A stretch of DNA of 64,000 bases from Sphingomonas sp. C3-2 (GCF_033025475.1 NZ_CP130322.1:1178001-1242000), one strand, 5' to 3'. Positions 49,888 through 59,541 are shown, counted from the first letter of the stretch. The notes: generated by a model from the letters alone, not told the origin. Numbers and translations are program-made.

Positions 49888-52632
49888 ATGGAAAATGGGA
49901 TGCGATATTTTACACGTCAGCCGGGGCGTTCTTCCGGACGGGCGGACGTTACGACCATTCCGTATCTGTGGAGCGCGCTCGCGCTCGCCTTTTGCGGAGC
50001 GGTCATCGCGGGTTGGCTGTCCGGCGATCTAAAAATCGCAAGCCTGGGCCTTCCCTTGAGCCCGATGCGGCCGCTCACTGCGGTCGCCTTTGCAGCGATT
50101 GCCCTTTCCCTGATCGCGATGATGCAGGGTTGGCGCCAATCAGGATACGGCCTGCTATTTCCCGCCGTCGCGGTCATCACGCTCGGAGCTTTCGAGTTGC
50201 TGACAGGGCACGACGTCAGCCCCGCGCTGTGGCCAGTGACGGCGGGGATCGCGCGCCCGTCTCCCTATAGCGCCTCTCCGCCAGCGCTGTTTCCGCTGCT
50301 CTCCGTGGCGCTGCTTGCCACCGCTACCGCCCTGTCTCCGATGCCAGGAGCCCGCCCATGCCGCGCTATCGTGGCACTGCCCTCTGCGGTGCTTGGTATC
50401 GCGGCACTGTCCAGCGCCCTTTCGACGATCGACATGGGTTCTCTCCAGCCACATGCGTTCCCAGGGCTTCTGATGACGCTACCCACCGTCGTCCCCACGG
50501 CGGCTTTGGCGATGGCGCTTATCAGTTGGCACGTCCCGGTGCGCGCAGGCCCATCAACCATTCGCGAACCCGAAAGCCGCGTGCTCCGCACAACCTTTGT
50601 GCTCTGTCTCGCCATGCCGATCGCTTCGGCCTATCTCAGCCTCAGCGCCGACGCCTATGGCATACCGGCCGTGATGCGCGGCGCACTGCAGATGCTGATC
50701 CAGATCCTCGTATCCGGGAGCATTCTCGCCTGGGTGTGGATAGGCTTCACGCGCGAGCGCGAGGCGCGTCAGGAACTGCTCGTCGCGCTCGATTCAGCAC
50801 CCATCGCGCTGATGTCTGCAGACGGCACCATCCGCCGCTGGTCAAAAGGCTGCGAACGCCTGTTCGGCTGGTCCGCCGCCGAGGCCGTTTCCCAGCCCCA
50901 TGAAATATTGCTCCATACCGGCCGGACCGATCAGTGGAGCGCCGTCACCATCCGCTTGCACGCAGGCGAAACCGTCGAGAACGAGGTCACCGCACGCCAC
51001 CGCGATGGCCGTGAACTCTATCTGCTTGAACAGCTTCGCGCCGTAAAAACGGGCCCGGGGCGAGAGCGCGTGATCGCACTTTCGATGACTGACATCACCG
51101 ATCGCAAGCGCGCAGAAAAGGCATTGCATGCCGCCGATGCACGGCTGGCACTCGCGGTTGAGGCGCACGAGATCGGGATTTTCGAATGGGATGTGGCTAC
51201 CGACACCATGTCCCTTTCCCCCCATGCAGAACAGTTGCTGGCGCTTGCGCCCAAGACCTTTCAGGGTGGGATGAAGCGATGGCGCGAGCATGTCCTGAGC
51301 GTTTACAGTGCGGGGATCTTCCCCGACCAGGACGAGGTTGTCGCGCGCCGCCTACCGCGCTTTGGTTTCCGTCTTCGCTCATCGCCCACCGAGGGGCAGC
51401 GCACCATCGAAGGCTCCTCGCGCTGCCTTTATGCTCCAGACGGCAGACTCCTCTCGATGATCGGCGTGATTTTCGACGCATCCGAACGCGAAGAGCGCGC
51501 CTCGATGCTCGAAGCACGGGAAGCGGAATTGCGCTCGATCCTTGAGACCATCCCGGACGCAATGGTCACTGTTGATGAAGCTGGGCACATTCGCTCGTTC
51601 AGCACCACTGCGGAACGCCTTTTCGGCTATGACGCCGAAGAACTTCTCGGCATGCCGGTCACAGCGCTCGTCCCCGACCCCCTGAAGCCGCGGATCGATC
51701 AGTTGCTCGACGAGTATAGACGAACGGCCAGCCTCGATTTCATCGGACAAACCCATAATACCGTGGCGCTACACCGCAACGGCGCAGAAATCCCCGTCGA
51801 ACTCGCCATCAGCGAAGCGCGGATCGGGCACCAGCGCATCCTTATCGGCTTTGTCCGTGACATGAGCGAGCGCCTCGCCTCACAGGCGCGACTTGCCGAA
51901 ATGCGCGATGAACTGCTCCATGTCTCGCGCCTCAGCGCCATGGGTGAAATGGCGGCCGGGCTCGCGCACGAACTCAACCAGCCGCTCGCCGCGACGACCA
52001 ATTTTCTGGGGGCTGCGGACATGTTGCTCGCGGACGAGAATGTCAGCCCGACGCAGGTCCGCAATCTTGTTCAGCTCGCTTCCAGCCAGGCGCTGCGCGC
52101 GGGCAACATCATCCAGCGCGTCCGCACCTTTGCGGCCCGCGGTGAGGTCGAAACCGGGGTCGAGCAGGTTTCCGAGATCGTTCTGGACGCCGTCTCCCTC
52201 GTCTTCAGCAGCGCCGAGCGCCGCACCGTCAATGTCCGATATGATCTTGACGCCAATGCCGCGTCGGTCCTTGTCGATCGGGTCCAGATCCAGCAGGTGC
52301 TCGTCAATCTCATCCGCAACGCGGTTGAGGCGCTCGATGACATGCAGTCGGATTTCCGAGAAATAGTGCTTGCCACCCGCAATGTCGGTAACGGGATGGT
52401 CGAATTCATGGTATCCGACAACGGACCTGGGATTGTGCCGGAGATCATAGCACGGTCGCACGAACCCTTTATATCGACCAAGGCGCATGGCATGGGAGTG
52501 GGGCTATCGATCTGTCGCAGGATCGTGGAGGCTCATGGTGGCGCATTGATTATTGAAAATCAGGCCGCTGGGGGAACGATGGTCCGGTTTACTGTCCATT
52601 GCATGAGTGAATTGGAGATGGCGGCGCAATGA
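49888..52632 (+). CDS. FixL-like multi-PAS membrane sensor histidine kinase
   Basis: A 914-residue kinase. The N-terminal membrane region (about 25-290) has six to eight helices. Three PAS domains cover about 297-405, 412-530 and 545-660. The HisKA domain has His694 in GLAHELNQPLAA, and the HATPase domain has VNLIRNAVEALDD and MGVGLSICRRIV. The third PAS resembles the FixL haem PAS (PDAMVTVDEAGHI...IGFVRDMSER), but the haem-ligand position reads in DPLKPRIDQLLDEY without His, so it should not bind haem that way. Overlaps the FixJ-like gene by four bases. Confidence 0.88.
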   Translation: MENGMRYFTRQPGRSSGRADVTTIPYLWSALALAFCGAVIAGWLSGDLKIASLGLPLSPMRPLTAVAFAAIALSLIAMMQGWRQSGYGLLFPAVAVITLGAFELLTGHDVSPALWPVTAGIARPSPYSASPPALFPLLSVALLATATALSPMPGARPCRAIVALPSAVLGIAALSSALSTIDMGSLQPHAFPGLLMTLPTVVPTAALAMALISWHVPVRAGPSTIREPESRVLRTTFVLCLAMPIASAYLSLSADAYGIPAVMRGALQMLIQILVSGSILAWVWIGFTREREARQELLVALDSAPIALMSADGTIRRWSKGCERLFGWSAAEAVSQPHEILLHTGRTDQWSAVTIRLHAGETVENEVTARHRDGRELYLLEQLRAVKTGPGRERVIALSMTDITDRKRAEKALHAADARLALAVEAHEIGIFEWDVATDTMSLSPHAEQLLALAPKTFQGGMKRWREHVLSVYSAGIFPDQDEVVARRLPRFGFRLRSSPTEGQRTIEGSSRCLYAPDGRLLSMIGVIFDASEREERASMLEAREAELRSILETIPDAMVTVDEAGHIRSFSTTAERLFGYDAEELLGMPVTALVPDPLKPRIDQLLDEYRRTASLDFIGQTHNTVALHRNGAEIPVELAISEARIGHQRILIGFVRDMSERLASQARLAEMRDELLHVSRLSAMGEMAAGLAHELNQPLAATTNFLGAADMLLADENVSPTQVRNLVQLASSQALRAGNIIQRVRTFAARGEVETGVEQVSEIVLDAVSLVFSSAERRTVNVRYDLDANAASVLVDRVQIQQVLVNLIRNAVEALDDMQSDFREIVLATRNVGNGMVEFMVSDNGPGIVPEIIARSHEPFISTKAHGMGVGLSICRRIVEAHGGALIIENQAAGGTMVRFTVHCMSELEMAAQ

Positions 52633-53252
52633 ACGCGCGCAATCTCTTCATCGTCGACGATGACGACGTGGTGCGCGCGTCGTTGCAAAGCCTGATGTCG
52701 GTCCGTTCCGGCCTGTCGATCCGCAGCTTCCGTTCTGGTGATGCATTTCTTGCTGAATTGCCGATGCTCGATCCCGGCTGCATTCTGCTCGACCTCCACA
52801 TGCCCGGCGCCTCCGGCTTAGATGTGCTCAAGACGCTGGCACGCCAGGGTGAAAAACATGTCGCGATCATCCTGACCGGTCAGGGAGACGTGATCCGCGC
52901 AGTACAAGCGATGAAGGCGGGTGCCAGCGACTTTCTGGAAAAGCCTTGCGACCATCTGAGCCTGCTGGCGGCGGTCGATCACGCCTTCGAGCAACTGCGC
53001 CAGTCCACGGCAGAAAACGATCGGATACGCGCGGCGCAAGACAAGCTCGCCTCGCTTTCCTCGCGCGAACTCGATGTTCTGAAAGGGTTGATCGACGGAC
53101 GCTCGAACAAGATCATCGCCTATGATCTCGATATCAGCCCACGCACCGTCGAAATCTACCGCGCGAAACTCATGGAAAAACTGGGCGTGAAAAGCCTGTC
53201 CGAGGCGCTACGCATCGCCTTTGCCGGTGGGTTGATACCCAATCCCGATTAA
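52629..53252 (+). CDS. FixJ-like response regulator
   Basis: A 207-residue regulator with a receiver domain (acidic D10-D12, Asp55 in ILLDLHMPG, Thr in ILTGQGDV, Lys in FLEKPCDH) and a C-terminal LuxR/FixJ helix-turn-helix (ALSSRELDVLKGL-like LSSRELDVLKGLIDGRSNKI, then SPRTVEIYRAKLMEKL). Partner of the overlapping kinase. Position among motility genes suggests it may control them; target sites are not known. Confidence 0.9.
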   Translation: MNARNLFIVDDDDVVRASLQSLMSVRSGLSIRSFRSGDAFLAELPMLDPGCILLDLHMPGASGLDVLKTLARQGEKHVAIILTGQGDVIRAVQAMKAGASDFLEKPCDHLSLLAAVDHAFEQLRQSTAENDRIRAAQDKLASLSSRELDVLKGLIDGRSNKIIAYDLDISPRTVEIYRAKLMEKLGVKSLSEALRIAFAGGLIPNPD

Positions 53253-53599
53253 GCGCGGCGCTGGCGCCACATTTGCAGGATCGCGGCCACCGAAACGCTC
53301 GGCGCATCATGCGGCAGATAGGCAATCCGTTCGCCGGCCTGTTTCACCGGGTTCGCGCTCAGGATGATCAGGCCGTCGCCCCAGCCTTCGCCGCGTAGCA
53401 TTGCGACAACATCGCCTTCGTGATCGCTGGCGTCGACGATTAGGATCGCATTCGCGCGAGCGTCGTCCGGAACGCGGATACTGGCGACGCCGTCCGCGAC
53501 GACAAGCGTTTCACCCGAAGCGCCCAGCCATGCCGCCAGCGCGCTGCGAATACCCGCATCGTGAATTGCGATGATCACCAGTTGCTGGCTACTCGTCAA
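53249..53599 (-). CDS. Degenerate receiver-like protein
   Basis: A 116-residue protein with the alternating strand/helix layout of a receiver: LVIIAIHDAGIRSALAAWL, AILIVDASD with Asp56 at the usual phosphorylation strand, LIILSAN with Ser81 at the Thr/Ser strand. The N-terminal acidic pair is reduced to His-Asp and the conserved Lys site reads YLPHDAP, so phosphorylation is doubtful. It is tail-to-tail with the FixJ-like gene, stops overlapping by four bases. I do not recognise the family beyond this. Confidence 0.5.
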   Translation of the reverse strand: MTSSQQLVIIAIHDAGIRSALAAWLGASGETLVVADGVASIRVPDDARANAILIVDASDHEGDVVAMLRGEGWGDGLIILSANPVKQAGERIAYLPHDAPSVSVAAILQMWRQRRA

Positions 53600-53850
53600 A
53601 AATAGGCACTCCCAAGTTTACAAAGCCGGATGAGCGAGAACGCGCACGGCTGTTCCGATATCCGATTCTGCTTTTTCCGCACGTAGTGACCCTGCGGCTG
53701 CACCGTTCTGACGAGCGCGAACCACGCGAAAAACCGCGGCCTCACCCTCTCCTTCCCCTTCTATAGAATGAAATTGCCATCAAAGGACAAAATCAGAACA
53801 CCGCATGCCTGGGCACAAAAATTTTCTGCACTAAGCAGTTCATTTGAAAA

Positions 53851-53880
53851 GCTTAAAAGTTTTCCTCAAAACTTTTAAGC
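53851..53880. promoter_or_regulatory. 13-base perfect inverted repeat, AT-rich
   Basis: GCTTAAAAGTTTT-cctc-AAAACTTTTAAGC: perfect 13-base arms around a 4-base loop. No T run follows in either direction, so a terminator is unlikely. It sits about 30 bases before the TCTATAAT element upstream of the chemoreceptor gene, a position suited to an operator or activator site. Confidence 0.5.
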
Positions 53881-53911
53881 CGCAGACATCCCGACCGCTG
53901 CGGACGGCACT

Positions 53912-53919
53912 TCTATAAT
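53912..53919 (+). promoter_or_regulatory. TCTATAAT motif before chemoreceptor 1
   Basis: CACTTCTATAATGG, related to the recurring CCTATAAT word, lies 107 bases before the first chemoreceptor start. Confidence 0.4.
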
Positions 53920-54026
53920 GGCTATGGCCGGCGCTTCCCTCGGAAATGCGCGGCTTTCACAAATCATAAGTGTCACGCGCGGGCGCCGAAGCGTTTCGCC
54001 CAAGGAACGATATCAAGGACAGCAGA

Positions 54027-55880
54027 ATGCTTGATTCATTGAACAACTGGCGCCTGCCAAGGAAAATGCTGGTCGCCTTCTCCTTCATCGCGGTGTTGAC
54101 CGCGCTGCTGGTGACGGTGGCCGTGCTATCCACCAACCGTATTGCGGATATCGCCGACGAACATGTTGCAGTGGGCCTCACCGCAACCGCCGATCTCGGC
54201 GATCTGCGCGCGCTCGGCCGTCAGTCCCGATCGTTGCTCTACAACCATGTCGTCGAGCGCGAGGCCGCAGCCATGGCCAAGGTCGAAGAGCGCGTCACGA
54301 CGAACCAAGAGGCGATCAATGAAACAATCGATCGCTTCTCCTCGGTTGCCCGCCCCGATCTCGCGACCGACATCGCGAACCTGAAAGCCTCGTTCCAGCG
54401 CCTTGATGCGATAAATGCGCGCATCATGGAAAGCAGCCGGCAAGGCGATGACGCCGCAATCCATATGCTCCAGACCGAAGGCCGCGCCGCGAACAACGAA
54501 GCCAATGATCTGGCCGAGGCGCTGTCCAACAAGGTTATCGAACGCGCCAAGGCGCGCGGTGTCGCCGGGCGCGAAAGCGCCGACACTGCACTCCTCATCA
54601 TTTACGCGGTCGCTGCGTTATCCGCCGGCATTCTGATCCTCGTCTGGCAGCTGCTCAACCGCGGTGTCACCCGTCCGCTTGGCGAACTCGTCTCGGTCAC
54701 CACCGGTCTTGCCGAGGGGCGCGACGCCCATGTTCCGCACCGCGAGCGCGACGATGAACTGGGTGACATCGCCAAGGCAGTCGAGCTTTTCCGTCTGGCC
54801 GCCGTGGCGCGCCAGGAAGCCGATGCCGAAATCGCCCGGGTCCAGCAACTGGTCACCTCCAAGGTCGGTGAAGGCCTGTCCGCAATTGCCGAGGGTGATC
54901 TCACCGCCGAGATCACGACCGAATTCCCGCCCGAAGTCGCCTCGCTCCGCACCGACTTCAACGCGGCAATCGCGCGTCTGCGTGAAATGATCGCTGCTGC
55001 CAATGCCAGCACGCAGGGCATCCGTACCGGTTCGCAGGAAATCGCGCAGGCGGCCGAGGATCTCGCCCGCCGTACCGAAAGCAACGCCGCCAGCCTTGAA
55101 GAAACCTCGGCCGCCGTCGCGCAGATTGACGAACGGCTGAAGGCAACCGCCAGCTCCGCCTCGCGCACCGTCACGCGTGCGGACGAAGCGATCGAAACGG
55201 TCAGCACCGGCCGCAACATCGCCGAGGAAGCGGTGCAGGCGATGGACCGCGTCAGCGAAAGCGCCAAGGGCATCGATCAGGTGATCGAAGGCGTCGACAA
55301 GATCGCGTTCCAGACGCGTGTCCTCGCCATGAACGCAGCCGTCGAAGCCGGCCGCGCGGGTGATGCGGGCCGTGGCTTCGCGGTCGTCGCCGATCTCGTC
55401 TCGGCGCTCGCAATGCGTGCCGAGGAAGAAGCCAAGCGCGCCCGCGATCAGTTGACCGTCACGCAGAGCGACATTGTCACCGCCGTCAACGCCGTGCAGC
55501 GTGTCGACGGCGCGCTCGAAACCATCTCGGGCGGCGTGGGCGAAGTCCATACGCTGCTCGGCCAGATGGCCGAGGACAATCAGGCGCAATCGGCCGCCAT
55601 CACGCAGATCAGCGCCGCCATCGGTTCGATGGACCAGTCGACCCAGCAGAACGCCGCGATGGTCGAGGAAGCATCGGCAGCCGCCCGCAACCTCACCGAA
55701 GAAGCTGCCCTGCTCGCCACCCAGGCCGGCATGTTCAAGACCGGTCAGGTCGTGCAGGCTACGGCAACGGTCACGCCGATCCGTACCCAGCCCGCGCCGG
55801 CCAAATATGTCTCGCCGGTCAAGGCGCTCCCGGTGGCGTCGGCCAATGCGGCCACCGCCGAAGACTGGTCGGATTTCTGA
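54027..55880 (+). CDS. Methyl-accepting chemotaxis protein 1
   Basis: A 617-residue receptor. Transmembrane helices at about 12-35 and 185-210 enclose a roughly 150-residue periplasmic helical-bundle domain. A HAMP domain, a second HAMP-like segment ([16 protein letters not shown]), and a long coiled-coil signalling domain follow with the hairpin tip [24 protein letters not shown]-type (about 445-468). It ends in DWSDF, matching the xWxxF tether for CheR and CheB. The start MLDSLNNW at 54027 has a ribosome site; the longer frame does not start with a membrane helix. Confidence 0.93.
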   Translation: MLDSLNNWRLPRKMLVAFSFIAVLTALLVTVAVLSTNRIADIADEHVAVGLTATADLGDLRALGRQSRSLLYNHVVEREAAAMAKVEERVTTNQEAINETIDRFSSVARPDLATDIANLKASFQRLDAINARIMESSRQGDDAAIHMLQTEGRAANNEANDLAEALSNKVIERAKARGVAGRESADTALLIIYAVAALSAGILILVWQLLNRGVTRPLGELVSVTTGLAEGRDAHVPHRERDDELGDIAKAVELFRLAAVARQEADAEIARVQQLVTSKVGEGLSAIAEGDLTAEITTEFPPEVASLRTDFNAAIARLREMIAAANASTQGIRTGSQEIAQAAEDLARRTESNAASLEETSAAVAQIDERLKATASSASRTVTRADEAIETVSTGRNIAEEAVQAMDRVSESAKGIDQVIEGVDKIAFQTRVLAMNAAVEAGRAGDAGRGFAVVADLVSALAMRAEEEAKRARDQLTVTQSDIVTAVNAVQRVDGALETISGGVGEVHTLLGQMAEDNQAQSAAITQISAAIGSMDQSTQQNAAMVEEASAAARNLTEEAALLATQAGMFKTGQVVQATATVTPIRTQPAPAKYVSPVKALPVASANAATAEDWSDF

Positions 55881-55899
55881 CCTGATCCCTCAATATCCC

Positions 55900-55926
55900 G
55901 CACCCGGCGCTTATCTCGCCGGGTGC
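55900..55926 (+). terminator. Hairpin after chemoreceptor 1
   Basis: GCACCCGGCG-cttatct-CGCCGGGTGC, a perfect 10-base stem 19 bases after the stop. It is followed by a pyrimidine-rich stretch rather than a T run, so it is a probable but weak terminator. Confidence 0.55.
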
Positions 55927-55992
55927 CCTTCCCTGCTTTACAGGCGGATGGCTGCAGCAGTTTTGCGCAATCACGGCCATTCCTTCCACGCC

Positions 55993-56001
55993 ATCCTATA
56001 A
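55993..56001 (+). promoter_or_regulatory. ATCCTATAA motif before chemoreceptor 2
   Basis: CGCCATCCTATAATG, an exact match, lies 244 bases upstream of the second receptor and 49 bases before a possible leader reading frame. Confidence 0.5.
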
Positions 56002-56050
56002 TGATTGCGTGGGGACGGCTTATCGCGCCCCTCTGTCGAGGGAGACGCCT

Positions 56051-56170
56051 ATGCCCGTTCCATCCAACATGATCCATCGATCAGTCGGGTTTGCGGACAG
56101 GGGTCCGCACTTCCATTCGTCGGGACCGTGCCGCGCGGCCTCAGGAGGGCCTGCGCGTCATCCGGCCTGA
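56051..56170 (+). CDS. Possible 39-residue leader peptide upstream of chemoreceptor 2
   Basis: ATG CCC GTT CCA reads 39 codons (MPVPSNMIHRSVGF...) after a good ribosome site (gagggagacgcct). It lies between the ATCCTATAA element and the receptor gene. The composition (His, Arg, Ser, Gly, Pro) is not informative and I recognise no family. It may be a chance frame or a translated leader that tunes expression of the receptor. Confidence 0.25.
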   Translation: MPVPSNMIHRSVGFADRGPHFHSSGPCRAASGGPARHPA

Positions 56171-56245
56171 CTATCTGTAAAACATAGGATCCTGAACCGG
56201 TCGGGGGACGTTTGGGCGCCTTGCCAAGAGCAAAAGGATTGGGAA

Positions 56246-58150
56246 ATGCTTGAGGTGTTCAACAACTGGCGCTTGCCACGCAAGTTGTTACTTTCATTCG
56301 TTTTGATGGCTGGCTTTGTGGCGGCTCTCGGCGCTGCCTCGGTGGTTTCGAGCAACCGGCTCACCGATGTCGGCCGCGAACATGTCACGGTCAGCATGCC
56401 CGCGATCAAGTCGCTTGCCGATATTCTGGGGCGTCTGCGCGAATATCGCATTCTCATGTACTCGCACATGACTGCGGTCGAAGCCGAGGAGATCACCGGG
56501 CTTGAAGAGCGCATCACCACCAACAAGGAAAACCTCGCCGACGATATTCTCGGCCTGCGCGACGTTGCGCGGCCCGATATCGTTCCCGAAATCGATGCCC
56601 TCGACGAAAAGGTGAAGACGCTCGAAGAGGTCAACGCCCGCATCGTCGAACTCAGCCATAACCAGCAGGACGCCGAAACGCTCGCGCTCATCAAGGGCGA
56701 AGGCAAGGAAGCATCGCACGCCGCGCTTGAACAGGCGACCAAGCTGATCGACATGGTCCAGGAACGCGCCGTCGCACGCGGCGAGAATGCGGATTCGATC
56801 GGTGAACAGACAATGCTGTTCATGGCGATCATGGCCGCGCTCTCGGTCGCTTTCCTGACGCTTGTCTGGTTCATCCTGCACAAGACCGTAACGCGCCCGA
56901 TGACGGAGCTTTCAGAAACGACGGCGTCGCTGGCCCGTGGCGAGCATGTCACGGTCCCCTCGCTCGAGCGTGAGGACGAACTGGGCGACATCGCCAAGGC
57001 CGTCGAACAATTCCGCCTGGCCGCCGTGGCGCGTCAGGAAGCCGATGCCGAACTCGCCAAGGTGCAGCAACTCGTCACCTCCAAGGTCGGCGAAGGGCTG
57101 TCGGCGATTGCCGAAGGCGATCTCACCGCCGAGATCACCGTCGACTTCCCGCCCGAGGTCGCCTCGCTCAAAACCGACTTCAACGACGCAATCGCGCGTC
57201 TGCGTGAGATGATCTCGGCCGCCAATGCCAGCACCATGGGCATCCGCACCGGCTCGCAGGAAATCGCGCAGGCAGCCGAGGATCTGGCTCGACGGACCGA
57301 AGGCAATGCCGCCAGCCTTGAGGAAACCTCAGCCGCCGTCGCGCAGATTGACGAGCGCCTGAAGGCAACCGCCGGTTCGGCCTCGCGCACCGTGGCCCGC
57401 GCTGACGAAGCGATCGAAACCGTCAGCAGCGGCCGCAACATCGCAGAAGAAGCCGTTCAGGCGATGGACCGCGTCAGCGAAAGCGCCAAGGGCATCGATC
57501 AGGTGATCGAAGGCGTCGACAAGATCGCGTTCCAGACGCGCGTTCTTGCGATGAACGCGGCGGTCGAAGCCGGCCGTGCGGGCGATGCGGGTCGCGGTTT
57601 CGCGGTCGTCGCCGATCTCGTCTCGGCGCTCGCGATGCGTGCCGAGGAAGAGGCCAAGCGCGCGCGCGATCAGCTCACCGTGACGCAGACCGACATCGTC
57701 ACCGCAGTCGATGCCGTCCAGCGTGTCGACGGCGCGCTCGCCACCATCTCGGGCGGGGTGTCCGAAGTGCACACGCTGCTCGGTGAAATGGCGCAGGACA
57801 ATCAGGCGCAGTCGGCGGCGATCACGCAGATCAGCGCTGCGATCAACGCGATGGACCAATCGACCCAGCAGAACGCCGCGATGGTCGAGGAAGCATCGGC
57901 AGCCGCCCGCAACCTCACCGAGGAAGCCGCCCTGCTTGCCAGCCAGGCCAGCATGTTCAAGACCGGTCAGGCCGTGCAGGCAGCCGCCGTCTCGGCCGCC
58001 CCCTTGCGCGCCGTTGCCGGTGGCCGCCCGGTGGCCGCCAAGCCCTATGTGTCGCCGGTGAAGCCCTTGCCGGTGCCGCAGCCTCTTGCGGTAAACAGCG
58101 CCTCCAACGACGTCGCTCCCGGCGATCTGGATGACTGGTCCGACTTCTGA
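56246..58150 (+). CDS. Methyl-accepting chemotaxis protein 2
   Basis: A 634-residue receptor with the same layout as its neighbour: helices at about 14-35 and 190-212 around a periplasmic helical bundle, HAMP ([17 protein letters not shown]), a second HAMP-like segment, and a signalling domain nearly identical to that of the first receptor (tip [20 protein letters not shown]). The periplasmic domains differ much more, so the two should sense different signals. It ends in DWSDF. The 83 bases at 57458-57540 are identical to 55236-55318. Confidence 0.93.
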   Translation: MLEVFNNWRLPRKLLLSFVLMAGFVAALGAASVVSSNRLTDVGREHVTVSMPAIKSLADILGRLREYRILMYSHMTAVEAEEITGLEERITTNKENLADDILGLRDVARPDIVPEIDALDEKVKTLEEVNARIVELSHNQQDAETLALIKGEGKEASHAALEQATKLIDMVQERAVARGENADSIGEQTMLFMAIMAALSVAFLTLVWFILHKTVTRPMTELSETTASLARGEHVTVPSLEREDELGDIAKAVEQFRLAAVARQEADAELAKVQQLVTSKVGEGLSAIAEGDLTAEITVDFPPEVASLKTDFNDAIARLREMISAANASTMGIRTGSQEIAQAAEDLARRTEGNAASLEETSAAVAQIDERLKATAGSASRTVARADEAIETVSSGRNIAEEAVQAMDRVSESAKGIDQVIEGVDKIAFQTRVLAMNAAVEAGRAGDAGRGFAVVADLVSALAMRAEEEAKRARDQLTVTQTDIVTAVDAVQRVDGALATISGGVSEVHTLLGEMAQDNQAQSAAITQISAAINAMDQSTQQNAAMVEEASAAARNLTEEAALLASQASMFKTGQAVQAAAVSAAPLRAVAGGRPVAAKPYVSPVKPLPVPQPLAVNSASNDVAPGDLDDWSDF

Positions 58151-58163
58151 TCGAACCATCATC

Positions 58164-58206
58164 TTAAAAAAGAGCGCCCGGCGGTCCTCCGTCGGGCGTT
58201 TTTTTG
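58164..58206 (+). terminator. Terminator after chemoreceptor 2
   Basis: AAAAAAGAGCGCCCGGCGG-tcct-CCGTCGGGCGTTTTTTTG. A strong stem with a T run, 14 bases after the stop. Confidence 0.9.
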
Positions 58207-58321
58207 TCATTACTGCCGTTGCCTGTGGATAACTTCATGCCTTGTGGGTGTGATGGCGAACGCCGAAAGAAGCTGTTACACGCCGCGCCCAGTCAATTCA
58301 GCAATTCGGGAAATACGGGCG

Positions 58322-58657
58322 ATGATTCAAGCCGGCGCAACCTTCAAAGATAACCTCCAGCAATTGCCGCCGATCGATGGCGTACAGCGTATCGACCTTG
58401 TCGACCCGGCAGGCGCGGTGGTCGCCCGCATCGAAAACCAGCCTGGCAAGCAAGGCTCGCTCGCCGTCTACCAATATCTGTATCAGGTCTTTGGTGCGCT
58501 GGACGCGAAAGCGGCCGAACATGGCCTGTCCGTGTTTGCCGAGCACACCGCAGATGCGCGCAACCGTCCGGGCGCGCACCCCAATGTCGATCGCCTGCTC
58601 ACGATCGTCGCTGGTGGCGATCCGCTCAGCATCGAGGTGATCGCCAGCGAAAGCTGA
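58322..58657 (+). CDS. DUF2322-family protein
   Basis: A 111-residue protein. FKDNLQQLP, IENQPGKQGSLAVYQYL and RPGAHPNVDRLLTIV match the DUF2322 pattern (GKQGSLAVY; PGxHPNIDRL). No signal peptide or membrane helix; probably cytoplasmic. The start at 58322 is chosen because the conserved domain begins at once; 26 more codons are open upstream from 58244. Function unknown in this family. It is convergent with the PhyH gene. Confidence 0.75.
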   Translation: MIQAGATFKDNLQQLPPIDGVQRIDLVDPAGAVVARIENQPGKQGSLAVYQYLYQVFGALDAKAAEHGLSVFAEHTADARNRPGAHPNVDRLLTIVAGGDPLSIEVIASES

Positions 58658-58671
58658 TCCAGAACTATGTT

Positions 58672-59541
58672 CTAGAGAAGCCCCTCGGCCATCAGGTCGA
58701 GGGGGTCGCGCCAGTCGACGGCGCCCAGAAAGCCACCATTGGCCGCGATCCCGTCATGCAGCGCATAGCCGAGCATCGCCTGCTGATCGCGCGGCAAGCT
58801 GCGCACCAGATCGATCGGCGCGGTCAGGTAATTATTGTCCTCGGTGCGCAGCCAGCCCAGGCAATAGCTCAGATGCATCCCGCGCCGCCGGGCGTTGCTG
58901 ATATTGGCACCACCGGCATGCAGCGTGGAGCCCAGATAGAAGACGGCATCACCGGGATTCAGCGCCGCAACGACGATCTCCTCTGCCAAGGGCTGTCGGT
59001 CGGCGGGCCATATATGGCTTCCCGGCACGATCCGCGTGGCCCCCATTTCGGAGGTGAAGGGCCCCAGCGCGATCATCGACGCGAATTCGAGCGGGAATCC
59101 CAACCGGGGCAAATAAGGCCAAATGCCATCGTCGCGGTGCAGTATCTGCATCTCCGCCCCCGCCCCCCGGTCCATCACATCGGCAAAGTTCAGCTGGTAG
59201 GTCGCGCAATTCGGGCGCAGCACGCGCTCGCACATCGCTACCAGCAACGGGTGGCACAATATCTCGCTGCGGAACACCGCCGATTTCCCCGATAGCCCGG
59301 CCATATGGCGGGTCTGCGCACCATAAAAGGCGGCGATGGTCGGATTCATATAGCTGCGCTGTGCGGGGTCGTGTCTGGCAAGATGATCGTCAATCTCGTC
59401 ATTGAAGCGATCGAGCGTCTCCGCCGCGATCACGCCGCGAACGATCACGACGCCATTGTCCAGCAAATGCCGGGCGATGGCGTCGGGGCAATCGCTTGCC
59501 TCCATCTCCGCTATACGTACCCGATCGTTGACGTCCGCCAT
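58672..59541 (-). CDS. Phytanoyl-CoA dioxygenase (PhyH) family protein
   Basis: A 289-residue Fe(II)/2-oxoglutarate dioxygenase. The metal site is His-x-Asp in ILHRDDGIWPYL and the distal His in STLHAGGANIS, with the 2OG-binding Arg in NARRRGMHLSY. Length is normal. PhyH proteins hydroxylate varied substrates (acyl-CoAs, ectoine, quorum signals), so the substrate stays open. A divergent TetR gene starts 115 bases away and is its likely regulator. Confidence 0.85.
   Translation of the reverse strand: MADVNDRVRIAEMEASDCPDAIARHLLDNGVVIVRGVIAAETLDRFNDEIDDHLARHDPAQRSYMNPTIAAFYGAQTRHMAGLSGKSAVFRSEILCHPLLVAMCERVLRPNCATYQLNFADVMDRGAGAEMQILHRDDGIWPYLPRLGFPLEFASMIALGPFTSEMGATRIVPGSHIWPADRQPLAEEIVVAALNPGDAVFYLGSTLHAGGANISNARRRGMHLSYCLGWLRTEDNNYLTAPIDLVRSLPRDQQAMLGYALHDGIAANGGFLGAVDWRDPLDLMAEGLL

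Larger units (their letters stand above)
53600..54026. other. 427-base intergenic region before the first chemoreceptor
   Basis: No gene is visible. The stretch 53760-53880 is AT-rich and holds the large inverted repeat at 53851-53880; the TCTATAAT element is at 53912 and a ribosome site (caaggac) precedes the chemoreceptor. The promoter of the leftward receiver-like gene should also be here. Confidence 0.6.
55881..56245. other. 365-base region between the two chemoreceptor genes
   Basis: It holds a hairpin after the first receptor (55900-55926), an exact ATCCTATAA element (55993), a possible 39-codon leader reading frame (56051-56170) and a ribosome site (aaaaggattggg) for the second receptor. 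The leader from the element to the start is about 245 bases. Confidence 0.6.

Noticed and set aside
53755-53775. TTCTATAGAATGAA as a further promoter word
   Set aside because: It is a short palindrome (TTCTATAGAA) but lacks the CCTATAA core, and is too far from a gene start to be convincing.
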